Part shown: positions 1 through 15,293 of the stretch, one piece after another
How the letters are laid out: each line of letters opens with the position of its first letter
Numbering within the stretch: the stretch's first letter is position 1
Assembly: GCA_032622095.1 (NCBI GenBank)
Contig: CP136066.1
Span: 61,284,609 to 61,348,608 of the forward strand
DNA from: Siphonodentalium dalli
Lineage: Eukaryota; Mollusca; Scaphopoda; Gadilida; Siphonodentaliidae
DNA: 64,000 bases
Direction: 5' to 3'
The notes under the pieces: model-generated
What the model saw: only the letters and a program-made list of their open reading frames with translations
What the model was told of the DNA's origin: nothing
Databases searched by the model: none
Translations under genes and position numbers: made by a program

Positions 1-3000
1 TATCACCATATTCACAAGTTCGGGATGACCCATACAACCAATATTTCGAACTGCGTGTGGTCCTTTTATTACACAACGGTGAATGTAGTCCAACTTCGAT
101 CCATATATTTGTCAATTAAGGGCGTATTCGCACTGTGAAATTTGCCCAAATGACTATAACAGTAATATTTCGACCTATCACCATATTCACAAGTTCGGGA
201 TGACCCATATAACCAATATTTCGAACTGCGTGTGGTCCTTTTATTACACAACAGTGAATGTAGTCCAACTTCGATCCATATATTTGTCAATTACGGGCGT
301 ATCCGCACTGTGAAATTTGCCCAAATGACTATAACAGTAATATTTCGACCTATCACCATATTCACAAGTTCGGGATGACCCATACAACCAATATTTCGAA
401 CTGCGTGTGGTCCTTTTATTACACAACAGTGAATGTAGTCCAACTTCGATCCATATATTTGTCAATTACGGGCGTATCCGCACTGTGAAATTTGCCCAAA
501 TGACTATAACAGTAATACTTCGACCTATCACCATATTCACAAGTTCGGGATGACCCATATAACCAATATTTCGAACTGCGTGTGGTCCTTTTATTACACA
601 ACGGTGAATGTAGTCCAACTTCGATCTATATATTTGTCAATTAAGGGCGTATCCGCACTGTGAAATTGCCCAAATGACTATAACAGTAATATTTCGACAT
701 ATCACGATATTCACAAGTTCGGGATGACCATACCACCACTATTTCGAACTGCGTGTGGTACTTTTATTACACCACTGTCAATGTAGTCCATCTTCAACCC
801 ATGAATTTGTCAATCAAGGGCGTATCCGCACTGTAGAATTGGTTCAAATGACTATAACTATAATATTTTGACCTATCACGATATTCACAAGTTCGGGATG
901 ACCAATATAACCAATATTTCGAACTGCATGTGGTCCTTTTATTACACAACGGTGAATGTAGTCCAACTTCGATCTATATATGTGTCAATTAAGGGCGTAT
1001 CCGCACTGTGAAATTAGCCCAAATGACTATAACAGTAATATTTTGACATATCACGATATTCACAAGTTCGGGATGACCATACAACCACTATCTCGAACTG
1101 CGTGTGGTCCCTTTATTACACAACGGTGAATGTAGTCCAACTTCGATCCATATATTTGTCAATTAAGGGCGTATTCGCACTGTGAAATTTGCCCAAATGA
1201 CTATAACAGTAATATTTCGACCTATCACGATATTCACAAGTTCGGGATGACCATACAACCACTATTTCGAACTGCGTGTGGTACTTTTATTACACCACTG
1301 TCAATGTAGTCCATCTTCAACCCATGAATTTGTCAATTAAGGGCGTATCCGCACTGTAGAATTGGCACAAATGACTATTATTATCATATTTCGACCTATC
1401 ACGATATTCACAAGATCGGGATGACCCATATAACAATATTTCGAACTGCGTGTGGTCCTTTTATTACACAACGGTCAATGTAGTCCAACGTCGATCCATA
1501 TATTTGTCAATTAAGGGCGTTTTCGCGCTGTGAAATTTGCCCAAATGACTATAACAGTAATATTTCGACCTATCACCATAATCACAAGTTCGGGATGACC
1601 CATACAACCAATATTTCGAACTGCGTGTGGTCCTTTTATTACACAACGGTGAATGTAGTCCAACTTCGTTCCATATATTTGTCAATTAAGGGCGTATCCG
1701 CACTGTGAAATTTGCCCAAATGACTATAACAGTAATATTTCGACCTATCACCATATTCACAAGTTCGGGATGACCCATATAACCAATATTTCGAACTGCG
1801 TGTGGTCCTGTTATTACACAACGGTGAATGTAGTCCAACTTCGATCCATATATTTGTCAATTTAGGGCGTATTCGTACTGTGAAATTTGCCCAAATGACT
1901 ATAACAGTAATATTTCGACCTATCACCATATTCACAAGTTCAGGATGACCCATACAACCAATATTTCGAACTGCGTGTGGTCCTTTTATTACACAACGGT
2001 GAATGTAGTCCAACTTCGATCCATATACTTGTCAATTAAGGGCGTATTCGCACTGTGAAATTTGCCCAAATGACTATAACAGTAATATTTCGACCTATCA
2101 CCATATTCACAAGTTCGGGATGACCCATACAACCAATATTTCGAACTGCGTGTGGTCCTTTTATTACACAACGGTGAATGTAGTCCAACTTCGATCCATA
2201 TATTTGTCAATTAAGGGCGTATTCGCACTGTGAAATTTGCCCAAATGACTATAACAGTAATATTTCGACATATCACGATATTCACAAGTTCGGGATGACC
2301 ATACAACCACTATTTCGAACTGCGTGTGGTACTTTTATTACACCACTGTCAATGTAGTCCATCTTCAACCCATGAATTTGTCAATCAAGGGCGTATCCGC
2401 ACTGTAGAATTGGTTCAAATGACTATAACTATAATATTTTGACCTATCACGATATTCACAAGTTCGGGATGACCAATATAACCAATATTTCGAACTGCTT
2501 GTGGTCCTTTTATTACACAACGGTGAATGTAGTCCAACTTCGATCTATATATTAGTCGATTAAGGGCGTATCCGCACTGTGAAATTAGCCCAAATGACTA
2601 TAACAGTAATATTTTTGACATATCACGATATTCACAAGTTCGGGATGACCATACAACCACTATTACGAACTGCGTGTGGTACTTTTATTACACCACTGTC
2701 AATGTAGTCCATCTTCAACCCATGAATTTGTCAATCAAGGGCGTATCCGCACTGTAGAATTGGCACAAATGACTATTATTATCATATTTCGACCTATCAC
2801 GATATTCACAAGTTCGGGATGACCCATATAACAATATTTCGAACTGCGTGTGGTCCTTTTGTTTCACAACGGTGAATGTAGTCCAACTTCGATCCATATA
2901 TTTGTCAATTTAGGGCGTATTCGCACTGTGAAATTTGCCCAAATGACTACAACAGTAATATTTCGACATATCACCATATTCACAAGTTCGGGATGACCCA

Positions 3001-6000
3001 TATAACCAACATTTCGAACTGCGTGTGGTCCTTTTGTTACACAACGGTGAATGTAGTCCAACTTCGATCCATATATTTGTCAATTAAGGGCGTATCCGCA
3101 CTGTGAAATTTGCCCAAATGACTATAACAGTAATATTTCGACCTATCACCATATTCACAAGTTCGGGATGACCCATATAACCAATATTTCGAACTGCGTG
3201 TGGTCCTTTTATTACACAACGGTGAATGTAGTCCAACTTCGATCTATATATTTGTCTATTAAAGGCGTATCCGCACTGTGAAATTAGCCCAAATGACTAT
3301 AACAGTAATATTTCGACATATCACGATATTCACAAGTTCGGGATGACCATACAACCACTATTTCGAACTGCGTGTGGTACTTTTATCACACCACTGTCAA
3401 TGTAGTCCATCTTCAACCCATGAATTTGTCATTTAAAGGCGTATCCGCACTGTAGAATTGGCACAAATGACTATTATTATCATATTTCGACCTATCACGA
3501 TATTCACAAGTTCGGGATGACCCATATAACAATATTTCGAACTGCATGTGGTCCTTTTATTACACAACGGTGAATGTAGTCCAACTTCGATCCATATATT
3601 TGTCAATTAAGGTCGTATCCGCACTGTGAAATTTGCCCAAATGACTATAACAGTAATATTTCGACCTATCACCATATTCACAAGTTCGGGATGACCCATA
3701 CAACCAATATTTCGAACTGCGTGTGGTCCTTTTATTACCCAACGGTGAATGTAGTCCAACTTCGATCCGTATATTTGTCAATTAAGGGCGTATCCGCACT
3801 GTGAAATTTGCCCAAATGACTATAACAGTAATATTTTGACCTATCACGATATTCATAAATTCGGGGTGACCCATATAACCAATATTTCGAACTGCGTGTG
3901 GTCCTTTTGTTACACAACGGTGAATGTAGTCCAACTTCGATCTATATATTTGTCAATTAAGGGCGTATCCGCACTGTGAAATTTGCCCAAATGACTATAA
4001 CAGTAATATTTCGACATATCACGATATTCACAAGTTCGGGATGACCATACAACCACTATTTCGAACTGCGTGTGGTACTTTTATTACACCACTGTCCATG
4101 TAGTCCATCTTCAAACCATGAATTTGTCAATCAAGGGCGTATCCGCACTGTAGAATTGGTTCAAATGACTATAACTATAATATTTTGACCTATCACGATA
4201 TTTACAAGTTCGGGATGACCAATATAACCAATATTTCGAACTACGTGTGGTCCTTTTATTACACAACGGTGAATGTAGTCCAACTTCGATCCATATATTT
4301 GTCAATTAAGGGCGTATTCGCACTGTGAAATTTGCCCAAATGACTATAACAGTAATATTTCGACCTATCACCATATTCACAAGTTCGGGATGACCCATAC
4401 AACCAATATTTCGAACTGCGTGTGGTCCTTTTGTTACACAACGGTGAATGTAGTCCAACTTCGATCCATATATTTGTCAATTAAGGGCGTATCCGCACTG
4501 TGAAATTTGCCCAAATGACTATAACAGTAATATTTCGACCTATCACCATATTCACAAGTTCGGGATGACCCATATAACCAATATTTCGAACTGCGTGTGG
4601 TCCTTTTATTACACAACGGTGAATGTAGTCCAACTTCGATCTATATATTTGTCAATTAAGGGCGTATCCGCACTGTGAAATTAGCCCAAATGACTATAAC
4701 AGTAATATTTCGACATATCACGATATTCACAAGTTCGGGATGACCATACAACCACTATTTCGAACTGCGTGTGGTACTTTTATCACACCACTGTCAATGT
4801 AGTCCATCTTCAAACCATGAATTTGTTATTTAAAGGCGTATCCGCACTGTAGAATTGGCACAAATGACTATTATTATCATATTTCGACCTATCACGATAT
4901 TCACAAGTTCGAGATGACCCATGTAACAATATTTCGAACAGCGTGTGGTCCTTTTATTACACAACGGTGAATGTAGTCCAACATCGATCCATATATTTGT
5001 CAATTAAGGGCGTATTCGCACTGTGAAATTTGCCCAAATGACTACAACAGTAATATTTCGACATATCACGATATTCACAAGTTCGGGATGACCATACAAC
5101 CACTATTTCGAACTGCGTGTGGTACTTTTATTACACCACTGTCCATGTAGTCCATCTTCAAACCATGAATTTGTCAATCAAGGGCGTATCCGCACTGTAG
5201 AATTGGCACAAATGACTATTATTATCATATTTCGAACTATCACGATATTCACAAGTTCGGGATGACCCATATAACAATATTTCGAACTGCGTGTGGTCCT
5301 TTTGTTACACAACGGTGAATGTAGTCCAACTTCGATCCATATATTTGTCAATTAAGGGCGTATTCGCACTGTGAAATTTGCCCAAATGACTACAACAGTA
5401 ATATTTCGACCTATCACCATATTCACAAGTTCGGGATGACCCATATAACCAACATTTCGAACTGCGTGTGGTCCTTTTGTTACACAACGGTGAATGTAGT
5501 CCAACTTTGATCCATATATTTGTCAATTAAGGGCGTATCCGCACTGTGAAATTTGCCCAAATGACTATAACAGTAATATTTCGACCTATCACCATATTCA
5601 CAAGTTCGGGATGACCCATATAACCAATATTTCGAACTGCGTGTGGTGCTTTTATTACACAACGGTGAATGTAGTCCAACTTCGATCTATATATTTGTCA
5701 ATTAAGGGCGTATCCGCACTGTGAAATTAGCCCAAATGACTATAACAGTAATATTTCGACCTATCACGATATTCACAAGTTCGGGATGACCATACAACCA
5801 CTATTTCGAACTGCGTGTGGTACTTTTATCACACCACTGTCAATGTAGTCCATCTTCAAACCATGAATTTGTCATTTAAAGGCGTATCCCACTGTAGAAT
5901 TGGCACAAATGACTATTATTATCATATTTCGACCTATCACGATATTCACAAGTTCGGGATGACCCATATAACAATATTTCGAACTGCATGTGGTCCTTTT

Positions 6001-6713
6001 ATTACACAACGGTGAATGTAGTCCAACTTCGATCCATATATTTGTCAATTAAGGTCGTATCCGCACTGTGAAATTTGCTCAAATGACTATAACAGTAATA
6101 TTTCGACCTATCACCATATTCACAAGTTCGGGATGACCCATACAACCAATATTTCGAACTGCGTGTGGTCCTTTTATTACCCAACGGTGAATGTAGTCCA
6201 ACTTCGATCCATATATTTGTCAATTAAGGGCGTATCCGCACTGTGAAATTTGCCCAAATGACTATAACAGTAATATTTCGACCTATCACCATATTCACAA
6301 GTTCGGGATGACCCATATAACCAATATTTCGAACTGCGTGTGGTCCTTTTATTACCCAACGGTGAATGTAGTCCAACTTCGATCCATATTTGTCAATTAA
6401 GGGCGTATCCGCACTGTGAAATTTGCCCAAATGACTATAACAGTAATATTTTGACCTATCACGATATTCATAAATTCGGGGTGACCCATATAACCAATAT
6501 TTCGAACTGCGTGTGGTCCTTTTGTTACACAACGGTGAATGTAGTCCAACTTCGATCTACATATTTGTCAATTAAGGGCGTATCCGCACTGTGAAATTTG
6601 CCCAAATGACTATAACAGTAATATTTTGACCTATCAAGTTATTCACAAGTTCGGATGACCAATATATCCTGGATTTCGAACTACGTGTGGTACTTTTATT
6701 ACATCACTGTCAA
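1..6713 (-). repeat. 175 bp satellite array, left-orientation part
   Basis: Tandem monomers of 174-175 bp fill this stretch and run off the left edge of the window. Two main variants are interspersed: type A (GGTCCTTTTATTACACAACG) and the more divergent type B (GGTACTTTTATTACACCACT). Type B monomers near 757, 1281, 2327, 2679, 3375, 4074, 4772, 5122, 5819 and 6690 are spaced by multiples of the monomer. The interval 2679-3375 recurs at 5122-5819, giving a local ~2443 bp (14-monomer) block. Each monomer carries a 60-73 codon open frame on the minus strand, but 175 is not a multiple of three and copies differ by indels, so these frames are treated as chance. Copies are very similar, so homogenisation is recent. 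Confidence 0.95.
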
Positions 6714-6745
6714 ATTGGACTACATTCACCGTTGTGTAATAAAAG
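6690..6745. other. Head-on inversion junction in the satellite
   Basis: Left of about 6714 a type B monomer reads TACTTTTATTACATCACTGTCAA. To the right the array continues from the equivalent point of a monomer read on the other strand (TTGGACTACATTCACCG, then TGTAATAAAAGGACC). The two flanks are therefore near-complementary around a short centre of about 20 bases. No foreign DNA is seen at the junction. A few monomers to the left (6630-6700) are more degenerate than average. Confidence 0.85.
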
Positions 6746-7966
6746 GACCACACGCAGTTCGAAATATTGGTTATATTGATCACCCCGAACTTGTGAATAT
6801 GGTGATAGGTCGAAATATTACTGTTATAGTCATTTGGGCAAATTTCACAGTGCGAATACGCCCTTAATTGACAAATATATGGATCGAAGTTGGACTACAT
6901 TCACCGTTGTGTAATAAAAGGACCACACGCAGTTCGAAATATTGGTTATATTGGTCATGCCGAACTTGTGAATATCGTGATATGTCGAAAAATTACTGTT
7001 ATAGACATTTGGGCAAATTTCACAGTGCGGATACGCCTTTATTTGACAAATATATAGATCAAAGTTGGACTACATTCACCGTTGTGTAATAAAAGGACCA
7101 CACGCAGTACGAAATATTGGTTATATTGGTCATTCCGAACTTGTGAATATCGTGATAGGTCACAATATTATAGTTATAGTCATTTGAACCAATCCCACAG
7201 TGCGGATTCGCCCTTAATTTACAAATTCGTGGGTTGAAGATGGACTACATTGACAGTTTTGTAATAAAAGTACCACACGCAGTTCGAAATAGTGGTTATA
7301 TGGGTCATCCCGAATTTGTGAATATCGTGATAGGTCGAAATATTACTGTTATAGTCATTTGGGCAAATTTCACAGTGCGAATACGCCCTTAATTGACAAA
7401 TATATGGATCGAAGTTGGACTACATTCACCGTTGTGTAATAAAAGGACCACACGCAGTTCGAAATATTGGTTGTATGGGTCATCCCGAACTTGTGAATAT
7501 GGTGATAGGTCGAAATATTACTGTTATAGTCATTTGGGCAAATTTCACAGTGCGAGTACGCCCTTAATTGACAAATATATGGATCGAAGTTGGACTACAT
7601 TCACCGTTGTGTAATAAAAGGACCACATGCAGTTCGAAATATTGTTATATGGGTCATCCCGAACTTGTGAATATCGTGATAGGTCGAAATATGATAATAA
7701 TAGTCATTTGTGCCAATTCTACAGTGCGGATACGCCCTTAATTGACAAATTCATGGGTTGAAGATGGACTAAATTGACAGTGATGTAATAAAAGTACCAC
7801 ACGCAGTTCGAAATAGTGGTTGCATGGTCATCCCGAACTTGTGAATATCGTGATAGGTCGAAATATTACTGTTATAGTCATTTGGGCAAATTTCACAGTG
7901 CGAATACGCCCTTAATTGACAAATATATGGATCGAAGTTGGACTACATTCACCGTTGTGTAATAAA

Positions 7967-10900
7967 AGGACCACACGCAGTTCGAAATAGTGGTTGTATG
8001 GTCATCCCGAACTTGTGAATATCGTGATAGGTCGAAATATTACTGTTATAGTCATTTGGGCAAATTTCACAGTGCGAATACGCCCTTAATTGACAAATAT
8101 ATGGATCGAAGTTGGACTACATTCACCATTGTGTAATAAAAGGACCACACGCAGTTCGAAATATTGGTTGTATGGGTCATCCCGAACTTGTGAATATGGT
8201 GATAGGTCGAAATATTACTGTTATAGTCATTTGAGCAAATTTCACACTGCGAAAACGCCCTTAATTGACAAATATATGGATCGAAGTTGGACTACATTCA
8301 CCGTTGTGTAATAAAAGGACCACACGCAGTTCGAAATATTGGTTGTATGGGTCATCCCGAACTTGTGAATATGGTGATAGGTCGAAATATTACTGTTATA
8401 GTCATTTGGGCAAATTTCACAGTGCGAGTACGCCCTTAATTGACAAATATATGGATCGAAGTTGGACTACATTCACCGTTGTGTAATAAAAGGACCACAC
8501 GCAGTTCGAAATATTGTTATATGGGTCATCCCGAACTTGTGAATATCGTGATAGGTCGAACTATGATAATAATAGTCATTTGTGCCAATTCTACAGTGCG
8601 GATACGCCCTTGATTGACAAATTCATGGGTTGAAGATGGACTACATTGACAGTGGTGTAATAAAAGTACCACACGCAGTTCGAAATAGTGGTTGTATGGT
8701 CATCCCGAACTTGTGAATATCGTGATATGTCAAAATATTACTGTTATAGTCATTTGGGCTAATTTCACAGTGCGGATACGCCCTTAATCGACAAATATAT
8801 AGATCGAAGTTGGACTACATTCACCGTTGTGTAATAAAAGGACCACACGCAGTTCGAAATATTGGTTATATTGGTCATCCCGAACTTGTGAATATCGTGA
8901 TAGGTCAAAATATTATAGTTATAGTCATTTGAACCAATTCTACAGTGCGGATACGCCCTTGATTGACAAATTCATGGGTTGAAGATGGACTACATTGACA
9001 GTGGTGTAATAAAAGTACCACACGCAGTTCGAAATAGTGGTGGTAAGGTCATCCCGAACTTGTGAATATCGTGATAGGTCGAAATATTACTGTTATAGTC
9101 ATTTGGGCAAATTTCACAGTGCGAATACGCCCTTAATTGACAAATATATGGATCGAAGTTGGACTACATTCACCGTTGTGTAATAAAAGGACCACACGCA
9201 GTTCGAAATATTGCTTATATGGGTCATCCCGAACTTGTGAATATGGTGATAGGTCGAAATATTACTGTTATAGTCATTTGGGCAAATTTCACAGTGCAGA
9301 TACGCCCTTAATTGACAAATATATGGATCGAAGTTGGACTACATTCACCGTTGTGTAATAAAAGGACCACACGCAGTTAGAAATATTGGTTGTATGGGTC
9401 ATCCCGAACTTGTGAATATCGTGATAGGTCGAAATATTACTGTTATAGTCATTTGGGCAAATTTCACAGTGCGAATACGCCCTTAATTGACAAATATATG
9501 GATCGAAGTTGGACTACATTCACCGTTGTGTAATAAAAGGACCACACGCAGTTCGAAATATTGTTATATGGGTCATCGCGAACTTGTGAATATCGTGATA
9601 GGTCGAAATATGATAATAATAGTAATTTGTGCCAATTCTACAGTGCGGATACGCCCTTAATTGACAAATTCATGGGTTGAAGATGGACTACATTGGCAGT
9701 GGTGTAATAAAAGTACCACACGCAGTTCGAAATAGTGGTTGTATGGTCATCCCGAACTTGTGAATATCGTGATAGGTCGAAATATTACTGTTATAGTCAT
9801 TTGGGCAAATTTCACAGTGCGAATACGCCCTTAATTGACAAATATATGGATCGAAGTTGGACTACATTCACCGTTGTGTAATAAAAGGACCACACGCAGT
9901 TCGAAATATTGGTTGTATGGGTCATCCCGAACTTGTGAATATGGTGATAGGTCGAAATATTACTGTTATAGTCATTTGGGCAAATTTCACAGTGCGAATA
10001 CGCCCTTAATTGACAACTATATGGATCGAAGTTGGACTACATTCACCGTTGTGTAATAAAAGGACCAAACGCAGTTCGAAATATTGGTTATATGGGTCAT
10101 CCCGAACTTGTGAATATGGTGATAGGTCGAAATATTATTGTTATAGTCATTTGGGCAAATTTCACAGTGCGGATACGCCCTTAATTGACAAATATATGGA
10201 TCGAAATTGGACTACATTCACCGTTGTGTAATAAAAGGACCACACGCAGTTCGAAATATTGGTTGTATGGGTCATCCCGAACTTGTGAATATGGTGATAG
10301 GTCGAAATATTACTGTTATAGTCATTTGGGCAAATTTCACAGTGCGAATACGCCCTTAATTGACAAATATATGGATCGAAGTTGGACTACATTCACCGTT
10401 GTGTAATAAAAGGACCACACGCAGTTCGAAATATTGTTATATGGGTCATCCCGAACTTGTGAATATCGTGATAGGTCGAAATATGATAATAATAGTCATT
10501 TGTGCCAATTCTACAGTGCGGATACGCCCTTAATTGACAAATTCATGGGTTGATGATGGACTACATTGACAGTGGTGTAATAAAAGTACCACACGCAGTT
10601 CGAAATAGTGGTTGTATGGTCATCCCGAACTTGTGAATATCGTGATAGGTCGAAATATTACTGTTATAGTCATTTGGGCAAATTTCACAGTGCGAATACG
10701 CCCTTAATTGACAAATATATGGATCGAAGTTGGACTACATTCACCGTTGTGTAATAAAAGGACCACACGCAGTTCGAAATAGTGGTTGTATGGTCATCCC
10801 GAACTTGTGAATATCGTGATAGGTCGAAATATTACTGTTATAGTCATTTGGGCAAATTTCACAGTGCGAATACGCCCTTAATTGACAAATATATGGATCG

Positions 10901-11630
10901 AAGTTGGACTACATTCACCGTTGTGTAATAAAAGGACCACACGCAGTTCGAAATATTGGTTGTATGGGTCATCCCGAACTTGTGAATATGGTGATAGGTC
11001 GAAATATTACTGTTATAGTCATTTGGGCAAATTTCACAGTGCGAATACGCCCTTAATTGACAACTATATGGATCGAAGTTGGACTACATTCACCGTTGTG
11101 TAATAAAAGGACCAAACGCAGTTCGAAATATTGGTTATATGGGTCATCCCGAACTTGTGAATATGGTGATAGGTCGAAATATTATTGTTATAGTCATTTG
11201 GGCAAATTTCACAGTGCGGATACGCCCTTAATTGACAAATATATGGATCGAAATTGGACTACATTCACCGTTGTGTAATAAAAGGACCACACGCAGTTCG
11301 AAATATTGGTTGTATGGGTCATCCCGAACTTGTGAATATGGTGATAGGTCGAAATATTACTGTTATAGTCATTTGGGCAAATTTCACAGTGCGAATACGC
11401 CCTTAATTGACAAATATATGGATCGAAGTTGGACTACATTCACCGTTGTGTAATAAAAGGACCACACGCAGTTCGAAATATTGGTTGTATGGGTCATCCC
11501 GAACTTGTGAATATGGTGATAGGTCGAAATATGATAATAATAGTCATTTGTGCCAATTCTACAGTGCGGATACGCCCTTAATTGACAAATTCATGGGTTG
11601 AAGATGGACTACATTGACAGTGATGTAATA
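7967..11630 (+). repeat. 21-monomer satellite super-block, copy 1
   Basis: Diagnostic variants here recur about 3664 bp downstream: type B monomers at 8665, 9017, 9711, 10583 and 11631 pair with 12330, 12680, 13376, 14247 and 15293. A rare TTGCTTATATGGG variant at 9213 recurs at 12877. 3664 bp is 21 monomers. Block edges are accurate only to about one monomer. Confidence 0.8.
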
Positions 11631-14600
11631 AAAGTACCACACGCAGTTCGAAATAGTGGTTGTATGGTCATTCCGAACTTGTGAATATCGTGATAGGTCG
11701 AAATATTACTGTTATAGTCATTTGGGCAAATTTCACTGTGCGAATACGCCCTTAATTGACAAATATATGGATCGAAGTTGGACTACATTCACCGTTGTGT
11801 AATAAAAGGACCACACGCAGTTCGAAATAGTGGTTGTATGGTCATCCCGAACTTGTGAATATCGTGATAGGTCGAAATATTACTGTTATAGTCATTTGGG
11901 CAAATTTCACAGTGCGAATACGCCCTTAATTGACAAATATATGGATCTAAGTTGGACTACATTCACCATTGTGTAATAAAAGGACCACACGCAGTTCGAA
12001 ATATTGGTTGTATGGGTCATCCCGAACTTGTGAATATGGTGATAGGTCGAAATATTACTGTTATAGTCATTTGAGCAAATTTCACACTGCGAATACGCCC
12101 TTAATTGACAAATATATGGATCGAAGTTGGACTACATTCACCGTTGTGTAATAAAAGGACCACACGCAGTTCGAAATATTGTTATATGGGTCATCCCGAA
12201 CTTGTGAATATCGTGATAGGTCGAACTATGATAATAATAGTCATTTGTGCCAATTCTACAGTGCGGATACGCCCTTGATTGACAAATTCATGGGTTGAAA
12301 ATGGACTACATTGACAGTGGTGTAATAAAAGTACCACACGCAGTTCGAAATAGTGGTTGTATGGTCATCCCGAACTTGTGAATATCGTGATATGTCAAAA
12401 TATTACTGTTATAGTCATTTGGGCTAATTTCACAGTGCGGATACGCCCTTAATCGACAAATATATAGATCGAAGTTGGACTATATTCACCGTTGTGTAAT
12501 AAAAGGACCACACGCTGTTCGAAATATTGGTTATATTGGTCATCCCGAACTTGTGAATATCGTGATAGGTCAAAATATTATAGTTATAGTCATTTGAACC
12601 AATTCTACAGTGCGGATACGCCCTTGATTGACAAATTCGTGGGTTGAAGATGGACTACATTGACAGTGGTGTAATAAAAGTACCACACGCAGTTCGAAAT
12701 AGTGGTGGTATGGTCATCCCGAACTTGTGAATATCGTGATAGGTCGAAATATTACTGTTATAGTCATTTGGGCAAATTTCACAGTGCGAATACGCCCTTA
12801 ATTGACAAATATATGGATCGAAGTTGGACTACATTCACCGTTGTGTAATAAAAGGACCACACGCAGTTCGAAATATTGCTTATATGGGTCATCCCGAACT
12901 TGTGAATATGGTGATAGGTCGAAATATTACTGTTATAGTCATTTGGGCAAATTTCACAGTGCAGATACGCCCTTAATTGACAAATATATGGATCGAAGTT
13001 GGACTACATTCACCGTTGTGTTATAAAAGGACCACACGCAGTTAGAAATATTGGTTGTATGGGTCATCCCGAACTTGTGAATATCGTGATAGGTCGAAAT
13101 ATTACTGTTATAGTCATTTGGGCAAATTTTACAGTGTGAATACGCCCTTAATTGACAAATATATGGATCGAAGTTGGACTACATTCACCGTTGTGTAATA
13201 AAAGGACCACACGCAGTTCGAAATATTGTTATATGGGTCATCGCGAACTTGTGAATATCGTGATAGGTCGAAATATGATAATAATAGTAATTTGTGCCAA
13301 TTCTACAGTGCGGATACGCCCTTAATTGACAAATTCATGGGTTGAAGATGGACTACATTGGCAGTGGTGTAATAAAAGTACCACACGCAGTTCGAAATAG
13401 TGGTTGTATGGTCATCCCGAACTTGTGAATATCGTGATAGGTCGAAATATTACTGTTATAGTCATTTGGGCAAATTTCACAGTGCGAATACGCCCTTAAT
13501 TGACAAATATATGGATCGAAGTTGGACTACATTCACCGTTGTGTAATAAAAGGACCACACGCAGTTCGAAATATTGGTTGTATGGGTCATCCCGAACTTG
13601 TGAATATGGTGATAGGTCGAAATATTACTGTTATAGTCATTTGGGCAAATTTCACAGTGCGAATACGCCCTTAATTGACAACTATATGGATCGAAGTTGG
13701 ACTACATTCACCGTTGTATAATAAAAGGACCAAACGCAGTTCGAAATATTGGTTATATGGGTCATCCCGAACTTGTGAATATGGTGATAGGTCGAAATAT
13801 TATTGTTATAGTCATTTGGGCAAATTTCACAGTGCGGATACGCCTTAATTGACAAATATATGGATCGAAATTGGACTACATTCACCGTTGTGTAATAAAA
13901 GGACCACACGCAGTTCGAAATATTGGTTGTATGGGTCATCCCGAACTTGTGAATATGGTGATAGGTCGAAATATTACTGTTATAGTCATTTGGGCAAATT
14001 TCACAGTGCGAATACGCCCTTAATTGACAAATATATGGATCGAAGTTGGACTACATTCACCGTTGTGTAATAAAAGGACCACACGCAGTTCGAAATATTG
14101 TTATATGGGTCATCCCGAACTTGTGAATATCGTGATAGGTCGAAATATGATAATAATAGTCATTTGTGCCAATTCTACAGTGCGGATACGCCCTTAATTG
14201 ACAAATTCATGGGTTGATGATGGACTACATTGACAGTGGTGTAATAAAAGTACCACACGCAGTTCGAAATAGTGGTTGTATGGTCATCCCGAACTTGTGA
14301 ATATCGTGATAGGTCGAAATATTACTGTTATAGTCATTTGGGCAAATTTCACAGTGCGAATACGCCCTTAATTGACAAATATATGGATCGAAGTTGGACT
14401 ACATTCACCGTTGTGTAATAAAAGGACCACACGCAGTTCGAAATAGTGGTTGTATGGTCATCCCGAACTTGTGAATATCGTGATATGTCGAAATATTACT
14501 GTTATAGTCATTTGGGCAAATTTCACAGTGCGAATACGCCCTTAATTGACAAATATATGGATCGAAGTTGGACTACATTCACCGTTGTGTAATAAAAGGA

Positions 14601-15293
14601 CCACACGCAGTTCGAAATATTGGTTGTATGGGTCATCCCGAACTTGTGAATATGGTGATAGGTCGAAATATTACTGTTATAGTCATTTGGGCAAATTTCA
14701 CAGTGCGAATACGCCCTTAATTGACAACTATATGGATCGAAGTTGGACTACATTCACCGTTGTGTAATAAAAGGACCAAACGCAGTTCGAAATATTGGTT
14801 ATATGGGTCATCCCGAACTTGTGAATATGGTGATAGGTCGAAATATTATTGTTATAGTCATTTGGGCAAATTTCACAGTGCGGATACGCCCTTAATTGAC
14901 AAATATATGGATCGAAATTGGACTACATTCACCGTTGTGTAATAAAAGGACCACACGCAGTTCGAAATATTGGTTGTATGGGTCATCCCGAACTTGTGAA
15001 TATGGTGATAGGTCGAAATATTACTGTTATAGTCATTTGGGCAAATTTCACAGTGCGAATACGCCCTTAATTGACAAATATATGGATCGAAGTTGGACTA
15101 CATTCACCGTTGTGTAATAAAAGGACCACACGCAGTTCGAAATATTGTTATATGGGTCATCCCGAACTTGTGAATATCGTGATAGGTCGAAATATGATAA
15201 TAATAGTCATTTGTGCCAATTCTACAGTGCGGATACGCCCTTAATTGACAAATTCATGGGTTGAAGATGGACTACATTGACAGTGGTGTAATA
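11631..15293 (+). repeat. 21-monomer satellite super-block, copy 2
   Basis: Tandem partner of the block at 7967-11630, sharing its order of rare monomer variants with scattered single-base differences. One example is GTGTTATAAAAGG near 13017 where copy 1 has GTGTAATAAAAGG. The pair implies a recent unequal exchange or amplification of a multi-monomer unit. Confidence 0.8.
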
